NCBI GenBank assembly: GCA_040255405.1
Contig: JBDZUX010000007.1
Coordinates: 1 to 64,000 of the forward strand
Source of the DNA: 66-474 sp040255405
GTDB lineage: Bacteria; Pseudomonadota; Gammaproteobacteria; Xanthomonadales; Rhodanobacteraceae
Length of the DNA: 64,000 nucleotides
Direction of reading: 5' to 3'
Shown in pieces: positions 1-7,935 of the stretch. Numbering within the stretch: the first letter of the stretch is position 1; each line of letters begins with the position of its first letter. A model generated the notes under the pieces. The model worked only from the letters and a program-made list of their open reading frames with translations, ran no database searches and had not been told where the DNA came from. The translations under genes were made by a program, and so were the position numbers.

Positions 1-851
1 TTCTGCACCTGTTCGCGCATCTGCTCGATCAGCACTTTCAGGTCCACCGCCGCGCGGGTGGTGCGCTGGTCGACGGATTTCGACGCCAGCGTGTTGGCCT
101 CGCGGTTGAATTCCTGCATCAGGAAATCCAGCCGCCGGCCGACGGGTTCGTCCAGCGCCAGGATGCGCCTCGCCTCGACGACGTGCGCGGCGAGGCGATC
201 GAGTTCCTCGTCCACGTCGATGCGCGACAGTTGCAGCACCAGTTCCTGTTCCAGCCGTCCGGGTTCGGCGGACTGCGCCAGATCGGCCAGCCGCGATTCG
301 AGCTTCGTGCGCAGCGCCGCGCGGATGTCGGGCAGCAGCGCGCGCACCTCGGCGACGATGCGTTCGATGCCGTCCAGCCGCTCGCGCAGCGCCGTCGCGA
401 GCTTTTCGCCTTCGCGCGCGCGGCCGGCGATGAATTCATCCAGCGTACGGTCCAGCAGCGCCAGCGCGGCCTGGGCCAGCCCGGGCTGGTCGAGTTCCGG
501 CTTCACCAGCAGGCCGGGCCAATCGAGCAGCCCCGCGAAATCCGTCGCGAGTTGCGGAAAGCGGGCCTTCAACGCGTCGGCGGTCGCCGCGAGTTGCGTG
601 GCGGTGCGTTCATCCAGCAACAAATCGGTGGCGGCCACCGGCGGGCGGTACCGGAAAGTCGCATCGACCTTGCCGCGCGCAAGCCGCGCCCCGACGTGTT
701 CGCGAACCTGCGGCTCCAGTGCACGCAACTCGTCGGGCAGGCGGACCCCGACTTCGAGGAAGCGCGAATTCACCGCGCGCACCTCGCATGCCAGCCAGCC
801 TTGCGGCGTGGCGGATTCGGTGTTCGCATAGGCGGTCATGCTGCGGATCAT
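1..851 (-). CDS. yicC: YicC family endoribonuclease-like protein (3' end cut by window)
   Basis: Stress-associated YicC/YloC family protein; family members are reported to act on RNA. The protein opens MIRSMTAYA, the hallmark start of the family, which fixes the start at 851 rather than the internal ATG at 839. The C-terminal part shows the conserved stretches RIDVDEELDRL, LDFLMQEFNREANT and LIEQMREQVQ. About 283 codons are visible against roughly 287 in Escherichia coli, so only the last few residues and the stop lie outside the window. It is divergent from rph, the same arrangement as in E. coli. Family identity is firm; molecular function rests on work in other species. Confidence 0.93.
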   Translation of the reverse strand, partial: MIRSMTAYANTESATPQGWLACEVRAVNSRFLEVGVRLPDELRALEPQVREHVGARLARGKVDATFRYRPPVAATDLLLDERTATQLAATADALKARFPQLATDFAGLLDWPGLLVKPELDQPGLAQAALALLDRTLDEFIAGRAREGEKLATALRERLDGIERIVAEVRALLPDIRAALRTKLESRLADLAQSAEPGRLEQELVLQLSRIDVDEELDRLAAHVVEARRILALDEPVGRRLDFLMQEFNREANTLASKSVDQRTTRAAVDLKVLIEQMREQVQ

Positions 852-918
852 GGGCGGTCCCGGGCAAACGCAACGAACCGCGATGGTAAACTGTCAGGCT
901 CCTTGCGGATACCTTTCG

Positions 919-1644
919 ATGGCCAACAAGCGTCCTTCCGGTCGCGCGCCCGACGCGCTGCGCGCCATCACGATCGAACGTCACTACACCCGTCACGCCG
1001 AAGGTTCGGTACTGATCGGCATGGGCGACACCCGCGTGCTGTGCACCGCCAGCGTCGAGGAACGCATCCCGCCGTGGCTGCGCGGCAAGGGCGAAGGCTG
1101 GGTCACTGCCGAATACGGAATGCTGCCGCGCGCAACCAGTGAACGCACCCAGCGCGAAGCCGCACGCGGCGGCCAGGGCGGCCGCACCATGGAAATCCAG
1201 CGCCTGATCGGACGATCCTTGCGCGCCTGCGTCGATCGCGTGGCGCTTGGCGAACGCGTGATCACGCTGGATTGCGACGTGTTGCAGGCCGATGGCGGCA
1301 CCCGCACCGCGGCGATCACCGGCGCGTATGTCGCGCTGGTCGATGCAGTGAACGTGCTGATGCAGCGCGGCGCGCTGAAACGCAATCCGATCCACGGCGC
1401 GATCGCGGCGGTTTCGGTCGGCGTATACCAGGGTGTGCCGGTGCTCGACCTCGATTACGCCGAAGACTCCAGCTGCGACACCGACATGAACGTGGTGATG
1501 AACGACGGCGGCGGCTTCATCGAATTGCAGGGCACCGCCGAAGGCCATGCGTTTCGCCGTGAAGAACTCGACGCGCTGCTGGCGCTGGCGCAGAAGGGCG
1601 TCGGCGAATTGATCGAAGCGCAGCGCGAAGCACTGGCGACATGA
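919..1644 (+). CDS. rph: Ribonuclease PH
   Basis: Phosphorolytic 3'-5' exoribonuclease that trims tRNA 3' ends using inorganic phosphate. The 241-residue product is the usual length (238 in E. coli). Conserved stretches are visible: GWVTAEYGMLPRAT and the basic GGRTMEIQRLIGRSLR in the first half, LDCDVLQADGGTRTAAITGA for the active-site region, and DSSCDTDMNVVM near the C-terminus. The frame is open upstream, but MANKRPSGRAPD at 919 is the family-typical start. Its stop overlaps the rdgB start (ATGA), so the two are translationally coupled. Confidence 0.96.
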   Translation: MANKRPSGRAPDALRAITIERHYTRHAEGSVLIGMGDTRVLCTASVEERIPPWLRGKGEGWVTAEYGMLPRATSERTQREAARGGQGGRTMEIQRLIGRSLRACVDRVALGERVITLDCDVLQADGGTRTAAITGAYVALVDAVNVLMQRGALKRNPIHGAIAAVSVGVYQGVPVLDLDYAEDSSCDTDMNVVMNDGGGFIELQGTAEGHAFRREELDALLALAQKGVGELIEAQREALAT

Positions 1645-2276
1645 AACTCGTGCTGGCCAGCGGCAACGCCGGCAAGCTCGTCGAACTGCGCGGGCTGCTG
1701 GCAGGCACCGGCGTCGAACTGGTTTCGCAACGCAACCTCGGCATCGGCGACGCCGATGAAACCGGCACCACCTTCGTCGAGAACGCGATCATCAAGGCCC
1801 GCCACGCGGCCACGTTGTCCGGCTTGCCCGCGCTGGCCGACGATTCGGGGCTTTGCGTGGACGCACTGGATGGTGCGCCGGGACTCGATTCCGCGATCTA
1901 CGCCGGTACGCATGGCGCGGACGAGGCCAACAACGACAAGCTGTTGCGCGCACTTGCCGGCGTGCCGGACGAACGCCGCACCGCGCATTACGTGTGTGTG
2001 CTGGTGCTGCTGCGCCACGCCGCCGACGCCGATCCGCTGATCGCCACCGGCCGCTGGCCGGGACACATCCTCGTTGCGCGCCGCGGCAGCCACGGCTTCG
2101 GCTACGATCCGTTGTTCCTGCCCCACGATGGCGGAGGCCTCGCCGCTGCCGAACTCGAACCCAAGTTGAAGAACCGCATCAGCCATCGCGGGCAGGCGTT
2201 GGCACAGTTGCGACAAGCACTGGCGTCGGCCTTGAATCCGGTTTCCCGTGTGAATGCGGGGATGGGGCAAGAGTAG
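1641..2276 (+). CDS. rdgB: dITP/XTP pyrophosphatase (non-canonical purine NTPase)
   Basis: House-cleaning enzyme that hydrolyses dITP, ITP and XTP to monophosphates so that deaminated purines stay out of DNA and RNA. The 211-residue protein begins MKLVLASGNAGKL, the family N-terminal motif, and carries LADDSGL with catalytic acidic residues and GSHGFGYDPLF near the C-terminus. It overlaps rph by four bases. The gene order rph-rdgB-hemW is common in gammaproteobacteria and supports cotranscription. The last 20 or so residues are variable. Confidence 0.96.
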   Translation: MKLVLASGNAGKLVELRGLLAGTGVELVSQRNLGIGDADETGTTFVENAIIKARHAATLSGLPALADDSGLCVDALDGAPGLDSAIYAGTHGADEANNDKLLRALAGVPDERRTAHYVCVLVLLRHAADADPLIATGRWPGHILVARRGSHGFGYDPLFLPHDGGGLAAAELEPKLKNRISHRGQALAQLRQALASALNPVSRVNAGMGQE

Positions 2277-2289
2277 TGGGGGCGCGCCA

Positions 2290-3552
2290 GTGAGTCTTCC
2301 CGGCATCCCCGAAAGTTCGGCCGCCACAGCGCGGCTGGAGGCGAGCGCGATTGGGCACAGCCCGCGCGGCAGGCCTGACGCCCCCGCTACCCATCCCCCG
2401 CCCCCGCTTTCGCTCTACATCCACATCCCCTGGTGCGTGAAGAAGTGCCCGTACTGCGATTTCAATTCGCATGGGCTGCGCGCTGCGATGCCGGAGCACG
2501 AGTATGTCGCGGCCTTGCTGGTGGATCTCGGTGGCGATCTCGCCGATTTCGGAAGCGCCGTCGGCGGGCGCGAGGTTTCCAGCGTGTTCTTTGGCGGCGG
2601 CACGCCCAGCTTGTTCGCGCCGGATTCGATCGCGCAAATCCTGGACGGCGCCTCGACACGCATCCCATTCGCACGCGATTGCGAGATCACGCTGGAAACC
2701 AATCCCGGCACGGTCGAACACGGACGCTTCGATGGCTACATGAAGGCGGGCGTCAACCGCATCAGTTTCGGCGTGCAGAGTTTCGACGATGCCAAGCTGC
2801 GCGCGCTGGGCCGCATCCATTCGTCGGCCGAAGCCGAAAGCGCGATCAAGCTGGCCCAGGACGCGGGCTACGCCAACATCAACCTGGACCTGATGTACGC
2901 GCTGCCGCGGCAAACACTGGAAGGTGCGCTCGCCGACATCGAGCACGCGATCACGCTGCAGCCCGCGCACATCTCGCATTACCAGTTGACGCTGGAACCC
3001 GGTACGCCGTTCGCGAAGCGTCCGCCGCCGCTGCCCGACCACGACGCCGCGTGGGACATGCAGGAGGCCTGTCAGGCGCGATTGGCCGCGGCGGGCTACG
3101 CGCAATACGAGGTATCGGCCTACGCGCCGGCCGGCCGTCGCTGCCGGCACAATCTCAACTACTGGCAGTTCGGCGACTACCTCGGCATCGGCGCGGGTGC
3201 CCACGGCAAACTCAGCGGGGCCGACGGCGTCCGACGCCGCTGGAAAATCCGTTCGCCGCGTGCCTACCTGCAGCACGCGGGCACGCCGCAACGCACCGGC
3301 GGCGACGAAACCGTCACCGCGGAGCAGCTACCGTTCGAATTCATGTTGAATGCCTTGCGCTTGAACGACGGAGTGCCGCTGGCGGATTTCCCGGCACGCA
3401 CGGGACTGCCCGTGGACGCGATCGCGGCACCGCTGCGCGAAGCGCACGCGCGCGGCTGGCTGGTCGAAGATCCCGATCGGCTGCAGGCGACGCCCCTCGG
3501 TCAGCGCTTCCTCAACGACCTGATCGAAGTGTTCCTGCCGCCGCGTGACTGA
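2290..3552 (+). CDS. hemW: HemW-type radical SAM protein (haem chaperone)
   Basis: Member of the HemW/HemN-like radical SAM family. HemW binds haem and is thought to deliver it to respiratory proteins; it is not a genuine coproporphyrinogen oxidase. The cluster motif CVKKCPYC (CxxxCxxC) is at about residues 49-56, followed by FFGGGTPSLF and GVNRISFGVQSF. No ATG, GTG or TTG lies between 2290 and the conserved LSLYIHIPW, so the choice is GTG 2290 (420 residues, G-rich stretch upstream) or ATG 2254, which overlaps rdgB. Either leaves about 40 poorly conserved N-terminal residues. Function confident, start uncertain. Confidence 0.9.
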   Translation: MSLPGIPESSAATARLEASAIGHSPRGRPDAPATHPPPPLSLYIHIPWCVKKCPYCDFNSHGLRAAMPEHEYVAALLVDLGGDLADFGSAVGGREVSSVFFGGGTPSLFAPDSIAQILDGASTRIPFARDCEITLETNPGTVEHGRFDGYMKAGVNRISFGVQSFDDAKLRALGRIHSSAEAESAIKLAQDAGYANINLDLMYALPRQTLEGALADIEHAITLQPAHISHYQLTLEPGTPFAKRPPPLPDHDAAWDMQEACQARLAAAGYAQYEVSAYAPAGRRCRHNLNYWQFGDYLGIGAGAHGKLSGADGVRRRWKIRSPRAYLQHAGTPQRTGGDETVTAEQLPFEFMLNALRLNDGVPLADFPARTGLPVDAIAAPLREAHARGWLVEDPDRLQATPLGQRFLNDLIEVFLPPRD

Positions 3553-3727
3553 ACTGGTTGCCCTCGCCTGTCCCTATTGCGGTGAACCCATCGAGCTGGT
3601 GGTGGACGACTCGGCGGGCGACGCCACCTACGTCGAGGACTGCCCGGTGTGCTGCCGGCCCATGCAGGTCGACGTCGAGGTCGTCGACGCCGCGGTGTCC
3701 GTGCGCGTCAGGACCGGCGACGAATGA
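3545..3727 (+). CDS. CPXCG motif cysteine-rich protein
   Basis: Small 60-residue protein of the Cys-rich CPXCG family. Two knuckles, CPYCGE near residue 9 and CPVCCRP near residue 34, are spaced like a zinc ribbon; the rest is strongly acidic. It starts at a GTG that overlaps the hemW stop by eight bases, so coupling to hemW is likely. No biochemical role is established for the family. Metal binding is inferred only from the paired Cys motifs. Confidence 0.85.
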   Translation: MTELVALACPYCGEPIELVVDDSAGDATYVEDCPVCCRPMQVDVEVVDAAVSVRVRTGDE

Positions 3728-3846
3728 GCCCGGCGCCGTGATGGCGCTTTCCGCCGCGCTTGCATAGAATCGCCGCGTCGTGGACGGTTTGCTGGCAAGG
3801 AGCTTGCATCCGGACCCACGGGGAATCCAGGGGTCTTCCAGCGTCC

Positions 3847-6060
3847 ATGCCATCGACCATGCCGACACTCGCCGACCGGGGCGACCTGGCGCCACGCGCC
3901 CGGCACCTGCTGGCGCAGCAACTCGCCGAGTGCGGCGCGTTGCTGGAACCGCTGCTGCGCAACGTGCTGGATGACCTCGAACACGAACTGTTCCGCATCG
4001 CCGAGCAGTCCAGCGGCGGCCAGGCCCAGCACGAGGCCATGGAGGCGCTGAAGGAAGTCAAGCGCACCCGTCCGCGCTTCCAGGGAAAGTTCATGGGCTT
4101 CCTGGAGCACCGCTTCGCCGATGCCGGCCGGCCCCAGGCGGCAAGCCCTTCCCCGGACGGCCAAATGGCAGCCGGCGACCTGGCGCTGGTCGATCCGCAC
4201 GAATTCGACGAAACCATGGCGTTGGACGACCTGTCTACGCGCACCGAACTGCACGCGGGCAACGCGATCTTCGATTTGTGCCACCGCTATGCCGTGCTGG
4301 TGGCCGCCCCGCCGCTCGACACCCAGGCGTTGCCGCCCGGCCCGCACGAGCTGGCGGTGGTGCTGAGCGAAGCCGCCCTCACCCTGGGGCTCCAACGCGA
4401 GCACCGCCTGCTGTTCTATCGGCTGTGCGATCGCCGCCTGTTCGGCGCGGCCGAATCGTTCTACGGACGCCTGAACGACCACCTCAAGGCTTCCGGCATC
4501 CTGCCCGACCTGCGCAGTTACCTGCCCAAACGCGCACCATCGGAACCGCGCGCGGCGCCCGCCGCATCGGCCCCCGATGAGGTGACGGCGGCAAGCCCCA
4601 TCGCGCCGGCGACCAATTTCACCCCGCCGGCCGGGCCGCCGATGGGCGAACTGCACGCGCTGCTCGATGCGCGGCGGCAGGCGCTGCACCCGGAAGCCCG
4701 GGCGGCCGCCGCGCAGTCCGCGCAATTCGCGTCGATGCCGGAATTGCAGGAAGCGCTGTCGGCGTTGCAGGCATTGCCCTCGCGCAAGGCCGGCGCGCCG
4801 CAGGCCGGCGAGCGCCTGACCGGCGATCTGCTGGCCCAGCTCCGGCGCGGTTCGCACGGCAACGCGGTGCAATTGCAGCCCGAACACCGCGACGCGCTGG
4901 ACCTGGTCGGCCTGCTGTACGACCAGTTGCTCACCGAGACCCGCAGCGAAGGCATCGCGCAACAACTGCTCGCCAACCTGCAGGTGCCGCTGTTGCGGGT
5001 GGCGCTGTCGGACAATGATTTCTTCACCGTGCGCAACCACCCCGCGCGGCGGCTGCTGAACCTGGTGCTGGAAACGGCCAACCTGTGGCTGGATCGCAGC
5101 GACGACCATTTCGACGTTGCCTTGAATCAGCGCCTGCAGCGCTCCGTCGAACGCGTCGCTTCGGACTTCCAGGGCGACCTCGGCGTGATCGAACGCGAGG
5201 CGGACGACCTCGATTCGCACCTGCGCCTGCTCAGCCGGCGCGCCGAAATCGCCGAGCGCCGGCAAGTGGAAGCCGCGCAGGGCCGCGACCGCCTGCGTGA
5301 CGCACGTGCCGCCGCCGCCGAGGCGGTCAGCAAGCGGCTCGCCGGACACAAGACCACGCCGCTGGTCCGCGCCTTGCTGGAAAACGCCTGGACCGACGCA
5401 TTGACGCTGACGCTGTTGCGGGAAGGCGAGAACAGCGAAGCCTATCGCCGCCGCCTGGCCGCCGCCGACCGGTTGCTGGGTTCGCCCATCGAGCGCGACG
5501 ATACCAAGCTTGCCTCGGATTTGACCCACGGCCTCACCCAGGTCGGATTGCAGGCCGCCGAAGCCGACCAGATCACCCGCTACGCGCTGGATCTGCCGCA
5601 GCGCGCGGCCCCACAGGCCGCGGCGCCGCCGCCCAGCCAGACCGAGCTGCTGATTCGCCTGAAGTCGCGCCACAAACCCGAGGATGACGAGGCCGCCTCC
5701 CCCGCCGAAGCCGGTCCGCGCAAACTGCCGCTGACGCCCAGCGAACGGCGCGCACTGGAAACATTGAAGCAACTTCCGTTCGGAAGCTGGCTGGAAATCA
5801 CCATCAACCAGCAGGGCCAGAAGGTCGCGCGCAAACTGGCATGGTTCGCACCCACCAGCGGCCGCTGCCTGCTGGTCAACGCGCGCGGCGCGGCCGCGCC
5901 TGAACGAACGCTGGACCAGATAGCGCGAATGATGGCGCGCGGCCAGGCCCGCCTCATTCCGCGGCAGGATGGCGGTATGATCGACCGTGCCTGGAATGCA
6001 CTGGTGACAAGTTTGCGGAAATTCAGTCGGTCCAACCAGCCCACGGAACCCGCCGCATGA
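3847..6060 (+). CDS. DUF1631 family protein
   Basis: Large 737-residue protein of the DUF1631 family, sometimes mislabelled thymidine phosphorylase in databases; nothing here supports that name. It is mostly helical and charged, with Ala/Pro-rich linkers around residues 235-290 and 595-640. The C-terminal part after about residue 640 (LKQLPFGSWLEI, QKVARKLAWFAPTSGRCLLVNARG) resembles the beta-rich tail typical of the family. ATG 3847 is preferred over upstream codons, with ATG 3859 an alternative. Its stop overlaps the start of a PilZ protein by four bases, which suggests a joint role in cyclic di-GMP output. That link is inference. Confidence 0.85.
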   Translation: MPSTMPTLADRGDLAPRARHLLAQQLAECGALLEPLLRNVLDDLEHELFRIAEQSSGGQAQHEAMEALKEVKRTRPRFQGKFMGFLEHRFADAGRPQAASPSPDGQMAAGDLALVDPHEFDETMALDDLSTRTELHAGNAIFDLCHRYAVLVAAPPLDTQALPPGPHELAVVLSEAALTLGLQREHRLLFYRLCDRRLFGAAESFYGRLNDHLKASGILPDLRSYLPKRAPSEPRAAPAASAPDEVTAASPIAPATNFTPPAGPPMGELHALLDARRQALHPEARAAAAQSAQFASMPELQEALSALQALPSRKAGAPQAGERLTGDLLAQLRRGSHGNAVQLQPEHRDALDLVGLLYDQLLTETRSEGIAQQLLANLQVPLLRVALSDNDFFTVRNHPARRLLNLVLETANLWLDRSDDHFDVALNQRLQRSVERVASDFQGDLGVIEREADDLDSHLRLLSRRAEIAERRQVEAAQGRDRLRDARAAAAEAVSKRLAGHKTTPLVRALLENAWTDALTLTLLREGENSEAYRRRLAAADRLLGSPIERDDTKLASDLTHGLTQVGLQAAEADQITRYALDLPQRAAPQAAAPPPSQTELLIRLKSRHKPEDDEAASPAEAGPRKLPLTPSERRALETLKQLPFGSWLEITINQQGQKVARKLAWFAPTSGRCLLVNARGAAAPERTLDQIARMMARGQARLIPRQDGGMIDRAWNALVTSLRKFSRSNQPTEPAA

Positions 6061-6398
6061 ACGACGAACGCCGCAGCGCCCCGCGCAAGCCGACCGCCGC
6101 GCCGATCGAGGTGATCGACAGCATCAGCGGCGAAAACATCGGACGGGTGGGCAATCTCTCGCGCAACGGCATGATGCTGATCTGCCATCGCCCGCTGCGC
6201 GACGACGCCCTGTATCAGTTGAAGTTCCGCCTGCCCGACAAGCGCGGCGTACCCACCGACATCGAAACCGGCGTGCACACGATGTGGACCGAACTGGCCG
6301 CCACCAGCGGTTACCAGTGGTCGGGGCTGCGCATCATCTCGATCAGTGGTTCGGCGGCGGCCTCGCTGGACAAGTGGCTGGAACACGGCGCGGCGTAG
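6057..6398 (+). CDS. PilZ domain protein (putative c-di-GMP receptor)
   Basis: A 113-residue stand-alone PilZ domain. The N-terminal basic motif RRSAPRK fits the RxxxR ligand-binding element, and NLSRNGMML fits the second element ([D/N]xSxxG), so binding of cyclic di-GMP is plausible. The C-terminal half (WSGLRIISISGSAAASLDKWL) is typical of the barrel end. It is coupled to the upstream DUF1631 gene through an ATGA overlap, which makes that protein its most likely partner. Ligand binding has to be taken from the motif alone. Confidence 0.9.
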   Translation: MNDERRSAPRKPTAAPIEVIDSISGENIGRVGNLSRNGMMLICHRPLRDDALYQLKFRLPDKRGVPTDIETGVHTMWTELAATSGYQWSGLRIISISGSAAASLDKWLEHGAA

Positions 6399-6506
6399 GA
6401 GGCGTTGCCGAGCGCCGACACACGCCGCGGCCTGCACTTTGCGTTGCGGCACGCGTCCCCGCATCATGACGGTTCCAGATTCCACGCGGCCGCCCGAAGT
6501 ACCGCC

Positions 6507-7841
6507 ATGACTGCTTCCCCGCAGGACAATCTTTCCGCGCTGTATCCCGCGCACCTCGCCGAAGTCGAAAAGCGCAGCGCCGACGCGCTGGCTGCGTGCG
6601 GGCGCGACACGCTGGTGGTTGCCGCCGGCGCTCCCCATGGCTGGTTTCTCGATGACCAGGATTACGCCTTCAAGACGAACCCGCATTTCCTGCACTGGCT
6701 GCCGCTGACCGACGCGCCCGGCAGCTGGATCGTGTACACGCCCGGTGCCAAACCGAAACTGATCTTCCTGCAGCCACGCGACTACTGGCACGTCGTGCCC
6801 AACGCGCCATCGGGCTACTGGGTCGAGCATTTCGAAGTCACGATCATCCGCAACGCCGAGGAAGCCCGCGCGCACCTGCCGAAGGATGCCTCGCGTTGCG
6901 CGATCATCGGTGAAGCCAACGCCGCGGCTGGCGACATCAAGCCGGACAATCCTGCTGCCGCACTGAACCTGCTGCATTACCGGCGCGCGTTCAAGACGCC
7001 GTACGAAATCACCATGATGCGCGTGGCCAGCAAGCTCGGCGCGCACGGTCATCGCGCTGCGGAGCGGGCCTTCCGCGAAGGGCTGTCGGAATTCGACATC
7101 CACTGTCGTTACCTCGAGGCCACGCGACTGACGGAACCGCAGTTGCCCTATGGCAACATCATCGCGCTGGACGCGCACGGCGCGGTGCTGCACTACATGC
7201 ACTTCGACCGCAACCCGCCCGCACACGCGCACTCGTTCCTGATCGATGCAGGCGGGCAATTCCACGGCTATGCCTCGGACATCACACGCACCTACGCGTC
7301 GCCCGACGCCGGTGAATTCCAAGCCTTGATCGACGCCGTGGAAACCGCGCAGCAGGGATTCTGCGCCAAGGTACGCGCGGGGCAAGGCTACCCCGAACTG
7401 CATATCCACGCGCACCACGTGCTGATGCAGGCCATGCGCGACCTGGGCTTCATTACCTGTTCGCCCGAAGCCGCGGTGGCCAGCGGCATTTCATCCACAT
7501 TCTTCCCGCACGGGCTCGGACACTTGATCGGACTGCAGGTCCACGACGTGGCTGGCTTCGCCCGCGACGAAACCGGCGCGACGATTCCGAAACCCGAAGG
7601 CCACCCCTACCTCCGCCTCACGCGCACGCTGCAGCCCGGCATGGTCACCACCATCGAGCCAGGCCTGTATTTCATCGACATGCTGCTGGCGGAACTGCAA
7701 GGCAGGCAGGCCGCGAAAGATGTCGCGTGGAACAAGGTCGATGCGTTCCGCAAGTACGGCGGCATCCGCATCGAGGATGATGTCGTGTGCACCGAAGGCG
7801 AGCCACTCAATTTGACCCGCGAGGCGTTCGCGGCAGCGTGA
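6507..7841 (+). CDS. pepQ: Xaa-Pro dipeptidase
   Basis: Cytosolic metallopeptidase (M24B) that cleaves dipeptides with C-terminal proline. The 444-residue length matches proteobacterial PepQ. Metal ligands of the pita-bread fold are in order: two Asp in LIDAGGQFHGYASDITRTY, His in HGLGHLIGLQVHDV, Glu in TIEPGLYF and Glu in GGIRIEDDVV. The start at 6507 gives MTASPQDNLSALYPAHLAEV; the open frame upstream carries no family sequence. It stands alone, about 110 bases after the PilZ gene, and faces the TPR genes. Confidence 0.95.
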   Translation: MTASPQDNLSALYPAHLAEVEKRSADALAACGRDTLVVAAGAPHGWFLDDQDYAFKTNPHFLHWLPLTDAPGSWIVYTPGAKPKLIFLQPRDYWHVVPNAPSGYWVEHFEVTIIRNAEEARAHLPKDASRCAIIGEANAAAGDIKPDNPAAALNLLHYRRAFKTPYEITMMRVASKLGAHGHRAAERAFREGLSEFDIHCRYLEATRLTEPQLPYGNIIALDAHGAVLHYMHFDRNPPAHAHSFLIDAGGQFHGYASDITRTYASPDAGEFQALIDAVETAQQGFCAKVRAGQGYPELHIHAHHVLMQAMRDLGFITCSPEAAVASGISSTFFPHGLGHLIGLQVHDVAGFARDETGATIPKPEGHPYLRLTRTLQPGMVTTIEPGLYFIDMLLAELQGRQAAKDVAWNKVDAFRKYGGIRIEDDVVCTEGEPLNLTREAFAAA

Positions 7842-7853
7842 AGGCAGGTCACT

Positions 7854-7935
7854 ACCTTCAAGTTGGCGCCCGGGAGATGGGTTCGACCGCGCAACTCGCA
7901 TTACCCTGGCTCCCACCTTGAAGGTGAAGGTTTTT
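7854..7935 (+). terminator. Possible terminator after pepQ
   Basis: ACCTTCAAG at 7854-7862 can pair with CTTGAAGGT at 7917-7925, and inside it GGGAG at 7872-7876 can pair with CTCCC at 7910-7914. A run of five T follows at 7931-7935. The large internal loop makes this weaker than a standard intrinsic terminator. The T-run overlaps the last codons of the converging TPR gene. Confidence 0.4.

Noticed and set aside
3628..5772. A 714-codon open frame on the minus strand over DUF1631
   Set aside because: Shadow of the DUF1631 gene, which has the family sequence and a coupled PilZ neighbour.
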